In this document: positions 16,541-26,669 of the stretch, piece after piece
Layout of the letters: each line of letters starts with the position of its first letter
How positions within the stretch are numbered: the stretch's first letter is position 1
Assembly (NCBI GenBank): GCA_016188575.1
Contig: JACPHN010000022.1
Location: 1-64,000, forward strand
Direction of reading: 5' to 3'
Length of the DNA: 64,000 bases
Source: Candidatus Schekmanbacteria bacterium
GTDB taxonomy: Bacteria > CSSED10-310 > JACPHN01
The notes under the pieces: generated by a model
Told to the model about the DNA's origin: nothing
What the model saw: only the letters and a program-made list of their open reading frames with translations
Database searches by the model: none
Translations under genes and position numbers: made by a program

Positions 16541-19126
16541 ATGGAAAGAGCAGAGAGATCCGGGGCCGGCCTGCGCCGCCGCGTGCTCGGCGTTTGTCTG
16601 GCCGTGCTCGCCTGCCACTCAGCCCATGCCGGCGACACCCTCGCGCCCACGCCCAGCAAGGAGCCTAGCGTCGTGACGACGATGTCCCAACCAGCGCCGA
16701 CTGCCACTGCCGAACAGCTCCCCACGGTTTCCGAATTTACGGCGAGCATGGAATCGCGGCGCGGGCTGCTCGACTTGTACGTAGACCACAAGCGGGGCAA
16801 GGTCTGGCTGAGCCTGCCGCCGCCGGCACAGGCAAACGGCGAGATCGCTCGCTTCCTCTACGTCGAAGGGCTGGTTACCGGGCTCGGGTCCAACGAGGTC
16901 GGCCTGGACCGCGGGCAAGTGGGCGACACGCGGCTCGTCGCGTTTCGCCGCCTCGGCGGGCGCGTTCTCGTGGAGCAACACAACGTGCGGTATCGCGCGC
17001 AGACGGAGGATGCGAGCGAACGGGCGGCCGTAGAGCAATCCTTCGCTACTTCCGTGCTGTGGGGCGGAGAGACGGCGGCGCTAGATGAAGACGGGCGAGC
17101 AATTGTCGACCTCACCTCGTTCCTGGTCCGCGACGCCCACGGCGTGGTGCCGGCGCTGAAGGCCAGCAAGCAGGGGGCGTATACGCTGGACAGCGATCGC
17201 AGCGCGGTGGATTTGGCGGCCTGTCTCGCGTTTCCGGACAATCTGGAATTCGAGGCGGTGCTGACATTTGCGGGCACCGACCCGGGAGACCAGGTGCGAG
17301 CGACAACGCCCGCGGCGGAATCGGTAACCCTGGTGCAGCACCAGTCGTTTCTGCGGCTGCCCGATCCGGGCTATCGGCCGCGCCGGTTCGATCCGCGCGC
17401 CGGCATTTTTGGGATCACGTTCAGCGACTACGCGGCGCCGCTGGACGCGCCGCTCGAAGTACGCTGGATCGTGCGCTTTCGGCTCGAGAAGACAGATCCG
17501 TCGGCGCCGCGGTCACCGGTGCGCAAGCCGATCGTCTATTACCTCGATCCGGCGACGCCGGAGCCGGTGCGGGGCGCGCTGCTCGACGGGGCGCGCTGGT
17601 GGTCGGAGGCCTTCGCGGCCGCGGGATTCGTCGACGCCTTTCGGGTGGAGATGCTCCCACCAGACGCTCACCCGCTGGACGCGCGCTACAACGTGATTCA
17701 GTGGGTGCACCGCTCGACCCGCGGCTGGTCCTACGGCGGCGGCGTCATCGACCCGCGCACGGGAGAGGTGATCAAGGGTCACGTCACGCTCGGCTCGTTG
17801 CGCGTTCGCCACGACCGCCTGATCTTCGAGGGCCTCGCCGGCGCGGATGCCACCGGCAGCGGCGGGCCCGGCGACCCGGTGCAGCTCGCCCTGGCGCGGC
17901 TGCGGCAACTCTCGGCGCACGAGCTCGGGCACACTCTGGGACTGGCCCACAACTTCGCCGCCAGCACCTACGGGCGAGCCTCGGTCATGGACTATCCGGC
18001 GCCGCCCGTCAAGATCACGGAAGACGGGGTGCTCGACTTTTCTGAAGCGTACACGGTCGGCATCGGGCCGTGGGACGTGCAGGCGATTCGCTATGCCTAC
18101 ACCCAGTTTCCCCCGGAGGTCGATGAGGATCACGAGCTTGGAGCGATTGTCGACGACAGCCTGCGGCGCGGGCAGTTGTTTCTTTCCGACGCCGACGCGC
18201 GCTCCGCAGACGCCGCCCACCCGCTCGCCGGCATGTGGGACAACGGGACTGACCCCGTGGCAGGGTTGCACCACGAGCTGCGCGTGCGCGCCATCGCCCT
18301 GGGGCGCTTCGGAGAGCGCAACCTCCGGGCCGGGCAACCGCTGGCGCTGCTACAGGAGGTGCTCGCGCCGCTGTACTTTCATCACCGCTACCAGCTCGAG
18401 GCCGCGGCAAAAGTCATTGGCGGGCTGCTCTACGCGCATGCGGTGCGGGGCGACGGCCAGCCGGCGGCGCGCCCCACCGACGGCGGGGCCCAGCGCCAGG
18501 CGATCCGCGTAGTCCTCGGCGTGCTGTCGCCGGCGGTGCTCGACTTGCCGGAATCGGTGCTCGCTCTGCTCGGACCGCGGCCATTTGGGTACGAATCGCC
18601 CGCGGAGCTGTTCGGCGGGGGCGCCGGGGCTGCCTTCGACGCGCTCGGTGCCGCGGCCACCGCCGCAGATATGGTGACGCGCGCGCTCCTGCAACCGACG
18701 CGGTGCCTGCGACTCGTCGACCAGCACCGGCGGCACCCGGATTTTCCGGGGCTGGAAGATTTGCTGGACGCGCTGGTCGAACAGGCGTTCGGGGGCCATG
18801 GCGCCGGCGGCAGTGAGCGCGCGGCCGAGCTGCGGCGCGTGATCCAGCGCGTCGTCGTTGACGCGCTTGTCGACGGCGCCGGTGACCCTGCGACGCCGGC
18901 GCCGGTGCGCACCCGGCTGGACGATTCCTTGCGCCGACTGCGCGCGGCGCTTGGCGCCTCGGCCGCTCAGGAGCGGGCCGAGCAGGCGCACCGCGCCTTG
19001 CTGGCAGCGGATATCCAGCGGTTTCTGGACCGCACCGAGTCGCTGCCACCGCCCCGCCAGCGGCCGCTCCCGGCGCCGCCCGGGAGCCCGATCGGCGCCG
19101 CCCTGGGCGACGATGAGGCGTGGTAG
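16541..19126 (+). CDS. Secreted zinc metalloprotease (DUF5117/DUF4953-like)
   Basis: This 861-residue protein has a signal peptide (RRRVLGVCLAVLACHSAHAG) after a basic N-terminus. The zinc site HELGHTLGLAH is near residue 460, matching the extended HExxHxxGxxH metzincin motif, and the preceding part (residues about 100-330) resembles the DUF5117-type N-terminal domain, with the DUF4953-type region around the zinc site. The family comprises large periplasmic or extracellular zinc-dependent proteases of unknown substrate. The conserved SVMDYP after the zinc motif is also present. The ATG at 16541 follows a GGGGGAC purine tract. The last 150 residues are Arg/Ala-rich and helical. Confidence 0.88.
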   Translation: MERAERSGAGLRRRVLGVCLAVLACHSAHAGDTLAPTPSKEPSVVTTMSQPAPTATAEQLPTVSEFTASMESRRGLLDLYVDHKRGKVWLSLPPPAQANGEIARFLYVEGLVTGLGSNEVGLDRGQVGDTRLVAFRRLGGRVLVEQHNVRYRAQTEDASERAAVEQSFATSVLWGGETAALDEDGRAIVDLTSFLVRDAHGVVPALKASKQGAYTLDSDRSAVDLAACLAFPDNLEFEAVLTFAGTDPGDQVRATTPAAESVTLVQHQSFLRLPDPGYRPRRFDPRAGIFGITFSDYAAPLDAPLEVRWIVRFRLEKTDPSAPRSPVRKPIVYYLDPATPEPVRGALLDGARWWSEAFAAAGFVDAFRVEMLPPDAHPLDARYNVIQWVHRSTRGWSYGGGVIDPRTGEVIKGHVTLGSLRVRHDRLIFEGLAGADATGSGGPGDPVQLALARLRQLSAHELGHTLGLAHNFAASTYGRASVMDYPAPPVKITEDGVLDFSEAYTVGIGPWDVQAIRYAYTQFPPEVDEDHELGAIVDDSLRRGQLFLSDADARSADAAHPLAGMWDNGTDPVAGLHHELRVRAIALGRFGERNLRAGQPLALLQEVLAPLYFHHRYQLEAAAKVIGGLLYAHAVRGDGQPAARPTDGGAQRQAIRVVLGVLSPAVLDLPESVLALLGPRPFGYESPAELFGGGAGAAFDALGAAATAADMVTRALLQPTRCLRLVDQHRRHPDFPGLEDLLDALVEQAFGGHGAGGSERAAELRRVIQRVVVDALVDGAGDPATPAPVRTRLDDSLRRLRAALGASAAQERAEQAHRALLAADIQRFLDRTESLPPPRQRPLPAPPGSPIGAALGDDEAW

Positions 19127-19207
19127 AGGCCGTTCGCTCCACACCGCCGGGGACGCGGAGGCCGCCGGCCGGCCCGCCGGACGCCGCGACGTCGCCCGCG
19201 CCGATGA

Positions 19208-19240
19208 TGCACCATCACCGCGAACGGATCGGTGGCCACG
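19208..19240. repeat. Repeated gene fragment (ATDPFAVM), copy 1
   Basis: The 25-base core catcaccgcgaacggatcggtggcc recurs at 22743-22770. On the minus strand both copies encode ATDPFAVM. The GC-rich neighbouring module (cgtccgg near a cggacg) occurs on opposite sides in the two copies, so the parts are permuted. Confidence 0.6.
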
Positions 19241-20027
19241 GCCGGTGCGATTCGTCCCGCGATGGCACTCATGCCCTGGCCGATGGCGAGGCTGGCAAGC
19301 TCCTCTCCCAGCGTATCCAAGTCGGTGCGGACACAGAATCGGTAGAGCCCGGTGTCAGCTTCGGCATCCACCCACACGTCGGTCGCTTCGTAGACGCGAA
19401 CCGCGGTCGTCGCCAGCTCTAGCGCCAGAAGCACCGATGCCACGACCTCCCGCGGCCGGCCCGGAGCCCGGCCCAGGTCGTCAGCATCGATGCGAAGGGT
19501 TTCGGGGAAATGGCCACCGCTGGGATCATAGGCGGAGACGACAAGCTGCTTGCTCGTCAACGCGCCGTAGCAGATCGCCCCTGCGATCGGCGCGCCGGCG
19601 CCGTCCTGGGTGGTGCAAGTCACCTGTCCGGCCTGCCGGCCCGACGGCGTCGTCAGAGAAAGTGTCGCGGTTCCCGAGCTGTCGGTCGTGCCCGATCCCG
19701 TCGCCGCCGGTTCGGCTCCGGGCGTCACCTGCACCTCGTTGCTCTGCTGAAACCAACCGCTGGCATCGAACGCGAGGACCTGGTAATAGTACGTGTTGCC
19801 CGCGGTCACACCGGTGTCGACATGAGCCCGCGAGCCCGCGTCGTCGCTGCTCGTCACCAGGAACCAATCCGCCGCGGCCGCCCGACGACGATCGGCGCGA
19901 CGGCGATTGCCATGGTTAGCACCAGGAGGGCCGGTCGCCCCCGCCACCGTCGACCCAGTCCAGCGCCGGCGAGCAGCAACAGCGACAGGGCCGCTGGAAT
20001 GCTCAAGAGCGCCACGGGAGCTGGAAT

Positions 20028-20055
20028 AAGGAAGGAAGGAAGGAAGGAAGGAAGG
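20028..20055. repeat. Tetranucleotide tract (AAGG)7
   Basis: Seven perfect AAGG units lie inside the 5' part of a minus-strand reading frame. Tetranucleotide tracts in the N-terminal coding region are typical of slipped-strand contingency loci. Each gain or loss of a unit changes the reading frame downstream. Confidence 0.9.
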
Positions 20056-20380
20056 CAAGAATCGTGCCATGGCGGCGCCTGTGGCCGTGGTCTTCCCAGG
20101 TCGCGGCTCGAAACCGTGTCTCATGAACGCCTTCCCCAGGGTCCTAGGCGACCCCTCCCAGCGGCGGCCGCGGATCTCGGCCCGCGCTCGGGAGGATAGG
20201 GTCTGATGATCGTCCGTTGCTGTGCCGGGGTCAAGGCGCAAGCATTTGCAGCCGACCCGCAAGCAAACCTCGCACCCAGGGGCGCAATTTGGCGATGCCG
20301 CACGCGAATTCGGAGGCTGCGGCCGGACATCAGAAGAGTCGCCGGCCCTCCCCTCCTGGAGTACCCACAACGTAACGGCT

Positions 20381-20408
20381 CACCTCCCCCAGCAAGTGGA
20401 GGGAGGTG
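20381..20408. repeat. REP-like palindromic repeat, copy 2
   Basis: Perfect eight-base arms CACCTCCC and GGGAGGTG enclose cccagcaagtgg. It belongs to the same family as copies at 16401, 20551, 48361, 52801 and 56272. Confidence 0.65.
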
Positions 20409-20550
20409 AACAGCTACGAAATGACCGGCGCTGAATGACTTTTCGGGGCGCAGATGGCTCAAAGCGGTCGCAGCGCTTGCAGACCGCGCTTGCCTTACCG
20501 ACCGGCGAGGTGCTAGTGTCGTGTAACCCAGATACGTTCCGGTGCTCGCC

Positions 20551-20587
20551 CCCCACCTGACTTCTCCCCGCATGCGGGGGGAGGGAC
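20551..20587. repeat. REP-like palindromic repeat, copy 3
   Basis: The sequence ccccacctgacttctccccg continues with catgcggggggagggac; CTCCCCGCATGCGGGGGGAG forms a strong stem. It ends 36 bases before the following Rpn-like gene start. Confidence 0.65.
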
Positions 20588-20622
20588 GGACTTGCGCTAC
20601 CCGACACCAGGTTACCAGCGCC

Positions 20623-21564
20623 ATGATCTTCGCCGACCTGAAGAATGACTTTGTTTTCCGCCGCATCTTCGCCGCGCACCCCGACATCCTCCGGGGTTTG
20701 CTCAACGATTTGCTCGGCCGCCAGGGCAGCCAGGCCATCGAGTCTATCGAGTACCTACCGAGCGAACAGCTCCCACTGGTGGTCGGCGCGAAGCTCTCGA
20801 TTCTGGACGTCAGGTGCCGCGACCGCTCGGGCACGACATTCGTCGTCGAGATGCAGTTGCTGCACGTCTCCGGCTTCCTCAACCGGGTCGTCTACAACGC
20901 CTGCAAGGCGCACGTGGGGCAGCTCGAGCGGGGTGCGTCGTACACGAGGCTCACGGACGTCGTCGCCATCTCCATTTGCGACTTCGCAATCTGGGCGGAC
21001 GCCGATCAGGACGCCGCGAACCTCCCCCGGGTGCCGATGCTGAGCCGCTGGAACCTGACGGAGCGCGGCTCGGGCAACCATGGGCTGTTGCAGGTGCAGT
21101 ACGTGTTCGTGGAGCTGCCCAAGCTGCCACCGCGGCGGCCCGAGACGGGGGCCGAGCTGTGGGCATGGCTGTTCGTGCATGCTCCGGAACTGAGCGAGGT
21201 GCCGCCCGATCTGCCGCCTGGACCCCATCGGGAGGCCGTGGAGCTCGCCAACGAGGCGACCTTCACACAGCTCGAGCTCGATGCCTACCAGAAGGTGATG
21301 GACGAGATCGAGCAGGCGCGCCAGTATGGCGAAGACAAGCGAGCGGAGGGGAAGGCTGAAGGCAAGGTGGAAGGCAAGGTGGAAGGCAAGGTGGAAGGCA
21401 AGGCCGAATATGTTCTCGCCGTGTTCGCCATCCGGGGCCTGCCGGTGAGCGATCGGCAACGGTCGCAAATCCTCGCCTGCAAGGACGTCGAGCGCCTCGA
21501 CCGCTGGCTGCGGTCCGCGATCATGGCCTCATCGGCGGCTGAGGTGCTCGACGGGGCGAGCTGA
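20623..21564 (+). CDS. Rpn/PD-(D/E)XK nuclease family protein
   Basis: This 313-residue protein starts at the ATG at 20623 ([20 protein letters not shown]), the standard opening of the Rpn/PDDEXK_2 transposase-like family. The N-terminal two thirds carry the PD-(D/E)XK core (KLSILDVRC with Asp, then TFVVEMQL with Glu). A charged linker has repeated [15 protein letters not shown] units (about 243-262). The C-terminal 45 residues ([20 protein letters not shown] to [11 protein letters not shown]) are closely matched by the tail of the next gene. Family members promote recombination or act as nucleases; some are associated with phage defence. The upstream in-frame extension is encoded by a REP-like repeat and was excluded. 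Confidence 0.85.
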   Translation: MIFADLKNDFVFRRIFAAHPDILRGLLNDLLGRQGSQAIESIEYLPSEQLPLVVGAKLSILDVRCRDRSGTTFVVEMQLLHVSGFLNRVVYNACKAHVGQLERGASYTRLTDVVAISICDFAIWADADQDAANLPRVPMLSRWNLTERGSGNHGLLQVQYVFVELPKLPPRRPETGAELWAWLFVHAPELSEVPPDLPPGPHREAVELANEATFTQLELDAYQKVMDEIEQARQYGEDKRAEGKAEGKVEGKVEGKVEGKAEYVLAVFAIRGLPVSDRQRSQILACKDVERLDRWLRSAIMASSAAEVLDGAS

Positions 21565-21570
21565 GACCGT

Positions 21571-21637
21571 CTCGAGTTTCGAGTTTCGAGTTTCCGAGCG
21601 GCAAAACTACAAACTCGAAACTACTAACTCGAAACTG
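21571..21637. repeat. Heptameric tandem repeats forming a hairpin
   Basis: Three units of tcgagtt with period seven (21571-21594) face the complementary units aaactcgaaac and aactcgaaac (21611-21636). They sit between the two Rpn-like genes. The unit tcgaaac resembles the tagaaac heptamers at 46578-46599, next to the ATPase-nuclease gene. Confidence 0.75.
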
Positions 21638-21704
21638 GTCAAGCGCTCCCGGATGGCCCATCGGCCATCGACGCCAGGGGCAGTCGGCAGTATGCTCGCC
21701 GCCC

Positions 21705-22643
21705 ATGCCCCACCAGCAAGACAGCGTCTGGAAAGACCTCCTCGATCGGTACCTGGAGCCGTTTCTGGCCTTTTTCTTCCCCGCGGTCCACGCGGACGTG
21801 GACTGGTGCCGCCCGCCGGAAAGCCTCGACAAGGAATTCCAGCGCATCGTTCGCGACTCCACCATCGGCGTCCGACTCGCCGACAAGCTGGTGAAGGTCT
21901 GGCTGCGCGACGGCAAGGAGACCTGGTTACTCGTTCACCTGGAGGTGGAGCGCCGGCCGGGGCCGGAGTTTCCCGAGCGCATCTACGTTTACGGGTATCG
22001 CATTTTCGATCGCTACCGGCGCCCCGTGATCTCGCTGGCGCTGCTGACGGACGTCGGCAGGGGGTATCGCGCGGCACTCTACCGGGTCGCGCGCTGGGGG
22101 TTTTCGCTTCGGCTGCGGTTCCCGGTCGTCAAGATCGCCGACTACCGCGACCGGCGAGAGGCGCTCGAGCAGGACCCGAACCCGTTCGCGCTCGTGGTCC
22201 TCGCTCATCTCGCCGTCCAGGATGCGAAAGGCAGCATGCCGGACCTGCGCGACAGCAAGCTTCGGCTGGTCCGCCTGCTGTTTCGCCGGGGCTACGCGCG
22301 CGCGCAGGTGCTCGAGCTGCTGCGTTTTCTCGACTGGCTCGTTGCGCTGCCGGAAGACTTGGAGGTAGTCTTTTGGGCAGAGGTGGAGAAGCTCGAGGAG
22401 GAAGCATCCATGCCGCACGTTTTAAGCATCGAGCGCATTGCCGAGAAGCGCGGGCGCGAGGAAGGCATCGCTGTAGGAGAGGCCAAAGCCCTCCTTGCCG
22501 TGCTCGCCGTTCGCGGGCTGCCGCTCACCGAGGCGCAGCGCAACCGAATCCTGTCCTGCGAGAGCGGCGACTGCCTCGAGCGGTGGCTGCGACGAGCCGT
22601 CACTGCTTCCTCGGCGGCCGAGGTCTTCGAGGAAGCGAGCTGA
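21705..22643 (+). CDS. Rpn-like (DUF4351-type) putative nuclease/transposase family protein
   Basis: This 312-residue protein starts at the ATG at 21705 without a visible SD. The sequence [24 protein letters not shown] (about 66-89) holds the Asp and Glu of a PD-(D/E)XK-like core, as in cytosolic Rpn-type or YadD-like families. The body is different from its upstream neighbour. The last 47 residues ([20 protein letters not shown] to [11 protein letters not shown]) are clearly homologous to the neighbour's tail, which suggests a shared interaction or regulatory module. The intervening 140 bases hold the heptamer hairpin. The pair looks like an accessory unit; the role is unknown. Confidence 0.75.
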   Translation: MPHQQDSVWKDLLDRYLEPFLAFFFPAVHADVDWCRPPESLDKEFQRIVRDSTIGVRLADKLVKVWLRDGKETWLLVHLEVERRPGPEFPERIYVYGYRIFDRYRRPVISLALLTDVGRGYRAALYRVARWGFSLRLRFPVVKIADYRDRREALEQDPNPFALVVLAHLAVQDAKGSMPDLRDSKLRLVRLLFRRGYARAQVLELLRFLDWLVALPEDLEVVFWAEVEKLEEEASMPHVLSIERIAEKRGREEGIAVGEAKALLAVLAVRGLPLTEAQRNRILSCESGDCLERWLRRAVTASSAAEVFEEAS

Positions 22644-22684
22644 GCGCCGGGAGCGGGGTTGCCGGGACGCTAATCGCCGCGCCC

Positions 22685-22831
22685 CTACCACAAGACGCCC
22701 GTCCCGGAACCGGCCAACGCGATGATCCCGCGCTGGTAATCCCGCATCACCGCGAACGGATCGGTGGCCCCGTCCGGCCGCCCGGACGCCATCACGTCGC
22801 CCCGCGCCGGCGCCGCAAGCAGGTCGGGCAT
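22685..22831 (-). other. Possible 48-codon frame containing repeated fragment (ATDPFAVM), copy 2
   Basis: A minus-strand frame from an ATG at 22831 to TAG at 22685 encodes 48 residues including [20 protein letters not shown]. It lacks an SD. The segment ATDPFAVM and its DNA match the broken fibronectin-type gene at 19.2 kb, so this is more likely a gene fragment than a gene. It occupies most of the gap between the Rpn-like gene and isocitrate lyase. Confidence 0.4.
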
Positions 22832-22936
22832 TTCGCCGCTACACGCGCTATGCTGTGGTTCCCGCGAGCCTATCGGGGGCGCCTGCGCCGGGCGAATCTC
22901 CGCGCCATCCGGTGCCCCGCATTCTCCTGGAGCCCA

Positions 22937-25195
22937 ATGATGTTCGACCTCGAGCACGAAATAACCCAAATGCAGCGCTGGTTCGACAGCCCGCGCTTTG
23001 CCGGAATCAAACGCCTGTACTCCGCGCGCGAGGTCGTGGAACAACGCGGCACGATCCACGCCGTCTACGCCGTCGCGCGCGATGCCGCAACCCGCTTCCA
23101 CGCCCGCCTCCGCGAGCTCTTCGAGCAGAACAAGTCCATCACGACCTTCGGCCCCTACACACCGGGCCAGGCCGTCACCATGAAACGCGCCGGAATCGAG
23201 GGGATCTACCTCGGCGGCTGGGCCACCAGCGCGAAAGGTTCAGCGGCGGAGGACCCCGGGCCGGACCTCGCGAGCTACCCGCTCAGCCAGGTTCCCGATG
23301 AGGCCGCACCGATCGTGCGCGCGCTGCTGACCGCGGACAAGAACCAGTTCCACGCCCGGACACGGATGACCGAGCAGCAGCGGCGCGATACCCCGGCGAT
23401 CGACTTTCGCCCCTACATCATCGCCGACGCCGACACCGGTCACGGCGGCGATGCCCACGTGCGCAACCTCATTCGGCGCTTCGTCGAGGTCGGTGTGCCC
23501 GGCTATCACCTCGAGGACCAGAAGCCCGGCGTGAAGAAATGCGGGCACCAGGGCGGCAAGGTGCTGGTCTCCAGCGACGAGCAAATCAAGCGCCTGTCCG
23601 CCGCGCGTTTCCAGCTCGACATCATGCAGGTTCCCGGCATCATCGTGGCGCGCACCGACGCCGAGTCCGCCACGCTCCTCGACGGCCGCGGCGACGAGCG
23701 CGACCACCCCTTCATCCTGGGCGCGGCAAACCCGAGTGTGCCGACGTTCCGCGCCGCCTTCCTCGCCATACTTCGCCGCTTCCAGCGCGCCGGTATCCGG
23801 GAGCTCAGCGGCCACGAGCTGTTCGCCCTCTGCGAGGAGGAGTACCAGGACGCCGAAGCGTGGCTCGATCGCTGCGGGCTCGGTTCACTGATTGCCGAGA
23901 CGGCCGACGCCTATCGGGCAGGCGACATTGCGCAGGTCGACGTCGCCCTTGAACGGGTCTTCAATCGCTTCGTCGACGTCTTCGTCGCCGCGGCGGACGT
24001 CAAGACCTACGGCGAGGCCGTGGCCGCGGTCATGCGATTCCGCGCCAATGAGGGGGCCCAGTTCCCACTAACCGAGAGCGAATGGCTCTCCTTCGCCTCG
24101 CGCTCCTCCTTCTACGCCGCCAGGAAAAAGGCGCTCGACATGGGAATCGGCGTCTCCTGGGACTGCGAGCATCCCAAGACCCCGGACGGCTACTATCAGG
24201 TCCGTGGCGGCATCGAATTTGCCATCGCCAAGTCGCTGGCGGTGGCGCCCTACGCCGACCTCCTGTGGATGGAAACGAAGACTGCCGACCTTCATGACGC
24301 CAAAACCTACGCCGACGCCATCCACGCTCAGTACCCCGACAAGATGCTCGCGTACAACCTCTCGCCGTCGTTCAACTGGGATACGACCGGCATGAGCGAC
24401 GACGACATGCGCAACTTTCCCGCGGAGCTCGGGAAACTGGGCTACGTGTTCAACTTCATCACCTACGGCGGCCACCAGGTGGATGGCCTCGCCGGCGAGG
24501 AGCTCTCCAAGGAGCTCCGCGAGGATGGCATGTTGGCACTGGCGAGGCTGCAGCGCAAGTTCCGCCTGCTGGAGTCGCCGTATCGGACGCCGCAGACGCT
24601 CATCGGCGGGCCACGGGCCGACGCGGGCCTGATGTCGATCTCGGGCCGCACCGCGACCACCAAGGCCATGGGCCAGGGTTCGACCCAGTTCCAACATCTC
24701 GTGCAGACCGAGCTCCCTCCCAAGGTGCTCGCGGAGTGGCTCGAGCTGTGGCGAGAGCACCATGAGCTCCGCGGCCGCCTGACCGTGTCGCTGCGACCGC
24801 ACTCGGCCGGTTTCGAGCTGCTGGAGCTCGCCGTCCACACCGAGATCGGCGAGAAGGTGGCGAACGTGGTTTTTGCCACCATTCAAGATCGCCGTGGGCG
24901 CAACATCCTGTCCGTCCGCGATCAGAACACGTTCGCGGAGGTGCTGCGGCGCAAGCGGCTGATGACGCTTTGCCAGTTGTTCCTGATTCACCGATACAAG
25001 ACCGATTCGGTCCACTACGTCACACCGACCGATGACAATCACCGGCAAACAGAGCGGATGCGCGAGTATGGACTGTTCTCGGCGGTGACCCAGGAGGTCG
25101 GTATGATCATTGTGGCGGACGTCAACAAGGAGCGGGTCCGGCAGTTGCTCGGAGCGGACCGCGTCGCGCTGCGGGAGCTCATCACCCGCGCGTGA
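22937..25195 (+). CDS. aceA: Isocitrate lyase, long form
   Basis: This 752-residue enzyme splits isocitrate to glyoxylate and succinate in the glyoxylate shunt, allowing growth on acetate or fatty acids. The catalytic signature KKCGHQGGK lies near residues 199-207, with the Mg-binding region [11 protein letters not shown] before it and the [10 protein letters not shown] segment later. Length is that of the long AceA2-like forms rather than the roughly 430-residue E. coli form. The ATG at 22937 (MMFDLE) follows TGGAG; an ATG three bases later is possible. No malate synthase gene lies in the window. The XPB cassette begins 55 bases downstream on the same strand and may be cotranscribed. Confidence 0.95.
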   Translation: MMFDLEHEITQMQRWFDSPRFAGIKRLYSAREVVEQRGTIHAVYAVARDAATRFHARLRELFEQNKSITTFGPYTPGQAVTMKRAGIEGIYLGGWATSAKGSAAEDPGPDLASYPLSQVPDEAAPIVRALLTADKNQFHARTRMTEQQRRDTPAIDFRPYIIADADTGHGGDAHVRNLIRRFVEVGVPGYHLEDQKPGVKKCGHQGGKVLVSSDEQIKRLSAARFQLDIMQVPGIIVARTDAESATLLDGRGDERDHPFILGAANPSVPTFRAAFLAILRRFQRAGIRELSGHELFALCEEEYQDAEAWLDRCGLGSLIAETADAYRAGDIAQVDVALERVFNRFVDVFVAAADVKTYGEAVAAVMRFRANEGAQFPLTESEWLSFASRSSFYAARKKALDMGIGVSWDCEHPKTPDGYYQVRGGIEFAIAKSLAVAPYADLLWMETKTADLHDAKTYADAIHAQYPDKMLAYNLSPSFNWDTTGMSDDDMRNFPAELGKLGYVFNFITYGGHQVDGLAGEELSKELREDGMLALARLQRKFRLLESPYRTPQTLIGGPRADAGLMSISGRTATTKAMGQGSTQFQHLVQTELPPKVLAEWLELWREHHELRGRLTVSLRPHSAGFELLELAVHTEIGEKVANVVFATIQDRRGRNILSVRDQNTFAEVLRRKRLMTLCQLFLIHRYKTDSVHYVTPTDDNHRQTERMREYGLFSAVTQEVGMIIVADVNKERVRQLLGADRVALRELITRA

Positions 25196-25250
25196 GGCGC
25201 GCCCCCGGCGCCCGGCGCCCGGCCCCCCCCCACGCACCAGCGAGGAATCC

Positions 25251-26669
25251 ATGTCGATGCTCGAAGATCTCAGCGGGGGAACCTGCGAGGCATACATGAC
25301 GGTGGCGCAGCTCATGGCCGTCTGCGAGCACCGCGGCTTCCGCCCCCCCAAGCGTGACAAGGCCTCGCTCGCCGCTTTCGTCGCCCCGCGGCTGCTCTCC
25401 AGCGCGGGCGTCGAGCGCGCGATGGCCAAGCTGAAGGTACCATGGCTCTCGACGATGCATGCGCTCGCCCTCGCTCCTGATGACGTGGGTGTCAGCATGC
25501 GAGTCGTCCGCAGGGTCGCGCAGCTCGAGGGCAGGGAGTACCGTGACGCGTTTCGCGCTCTGGGCGACGAGCTCCTGGCGCGCGGCGTCGTCCTGGTCCG
25601 CGATGAGGACGAGCCGGGCGCGGAAAGCCGATTCGCGAGCCTCTACCTGATTCTCCCCGAGGCGCATCGCCGGTTCCTGCCGCCGTTTCCGGTGCCCTCC
25701 GCTCCACTGCCGGCGCCGCCGCCATCCGGCGCCGCGAGCAAGCGCATGGAGTATTGCCGGCGCGCGCTCAGGGCCGCCGTAGATCGCCACCGGGGCGGGG
25801 GGGGATCGGCAGGAACGGCGAGCGGGTTGCTCGCGCGCTGCGCCGCGCGGGTGACCATCGAGGGGGAGCGCCTGAAGGTCGGAGGCAGCGAGATCTCCGC
25901 GGTAGCCGCCCTCGTCGATAGCAACCGTGCGCAGTGGATGCGCGACGAGACCGATGCGAATACGTCTCGGTACTTTTACTTGTCGGCTCCGCCCTGGACC
26001 TGGCGCGAAGCGGCGGCCTACGTCTGGCACCACTTGCCTTCCGGTCACGGAGCGAGTTGCAAGGCGCTCGCCGAGTCGCTGGGGCTACTGGCCGTCGAGG
26101 TCGATGTCGCGAAGCTGGAAGCCTTTGCCAGCGAAGGCGAAGAGGCCGGGATCTTGATGTCCGCCGAAGTCGCAGGAGAAAGGCTCTACGCGGCGGCGCC
26201 GGAAGGCGACGTCGGCGACGAGACACTGGTCTCGCGGCCGTGCGCCGGCGGCATCGCAGTCGATTTGAGCTGTACGGGCATGGCGCCGCTGCTCGAGCTC
26301 GTGGCGCTATGCCGCGTTCGCGCCGAGAAGCAGGGTCAAACGCTGGTGCTCGTGCCTGACCTGGTTCGCATCGGCCGGCGCTGGGGAGAAGAATCCGTTC
26401 AACTCATGCTCGGCGCCGTATCCCGCAACAGCCCGGCGTTTGGCGCAGCGGTCGTGAAAGTGAGGCAGAGCTACGGCAAGCTGCTCGTGCATGCGGGCCT
26501 GGTGGTGATGCGCGTCGCCGATATCGGCCTGCGAGCGCTGCTGCAGCACCAGCTCGAACCACACATCCGCGAGCTGGGTGACGACTATCTGGCAGTCCCG
26601 CGCGGATTTCTGAGAGACGTGGAAGTCATCGCCCGCAACGCCGGCTTCGTGCCGAGGAGGTTGCCATGA
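25251..26669 (+). CDS. XPB-operon accessory protein, possibly helicase-associated
   Basis: This 472-residue protein starts at ATG 25251, after CGAGGA. I do not recognise a named family with certainty. The N-terminus (about 14-80, LMAVCEHRGFRPPKRDKASL) looks like a helical, winged-helix-type module similar in style to the start of actinobacterial XPB-associated proteins. The C-terminus (about 375-472, QGQTLVLVPDLVRIG to RNAGFVPRR) resembles the end of XPB/Ssl2-like helicase-associated proteins. Its last four bases overlap the next gene (ATGA), indicating tight coupling. By context it is a partner of the helicase at 28527. No catalytic motif is visible. Confidence 0.7.
   Translation: MSMLEDLSGGTCEAYMTVAQLMAVCEHRGFRPPKRDKASLAAFVAPRLLSSAGVERAMAKLKVPWLSTMHALALAPDDVGVSMRVVRRVAQLEGREYRDAFRALGDELLARGVVLVRDEDEPGAESRFASLYLILPEAHRRFLPPFPVPSAPLPAPPPSGAASKRMEYCRRALRAAVDRHRGGGGSAGTASGLLARCAARVTIEGERLKVGGSEISAVAALVDSNRAQWMRDETDANTSRYFYLSAPPWTWREAAAYVWHHLPSGHGASCKALAESLGLLAVEVDVAKLEAFASEGEEAGILMSAEVAGERLYAAAPEGDVGDETLVSRPCAGGIAVDLSCTGMAPLLELVALCRVRAEKQGQTLVLVPDLVRIGRRWGEESVQLMLGAVSRNSPAFGAAVVKVRQSYGKLLVHAGLVVMRVADIGLRALLQHQLEPHIRELGDDYLAVPRGFLRDVEVIARNAGFVPRRLP

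Larger units (their letters stand above)
19205..20124 (-). pseudogene. Broken or phase-variable secreted protein with fibronectin type III-like domain
   Basis: An ATG at 20124 with GGGGAAGG five bases upstream begins MRHGFEPRPGKTT. The frame runs through seven perfect AAGG units (CCTT on the coding strand, 20028-20055) and reaches a fibronectin-like domain (HVDTGVTAGNTYYYQVLAFD, about 19830-19730). Between the tract and the domain this frame is junk-like. The next frame instead encodes a hydrophobic signal-like segment (APVALLSIPAALSLLLLAGA), then stops near 19880. Two frame changes, one in the tract and one near 19880, would restore signal plus domain. Recognisable content ends at DPFAVM near 19210, although the frame stays open to 18967, antisense to the metalloprotease end. 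Either a pseudogene or a contingency locus. Confidence 0.5.
19127..20622. other. Repeat-rich accessory gap
   Basis: This 1.5-kb stretch holds a broken minus-strand gene with a fibronectin-like domain, an AAGG tetranucleotide tract, a fragment repeated at 22.7 kb and two REP-like palindromes, each listed separately. The rest, about 20130-20380, has only chance frames. No promoter or terminator was identified. Confidence 0.5.
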
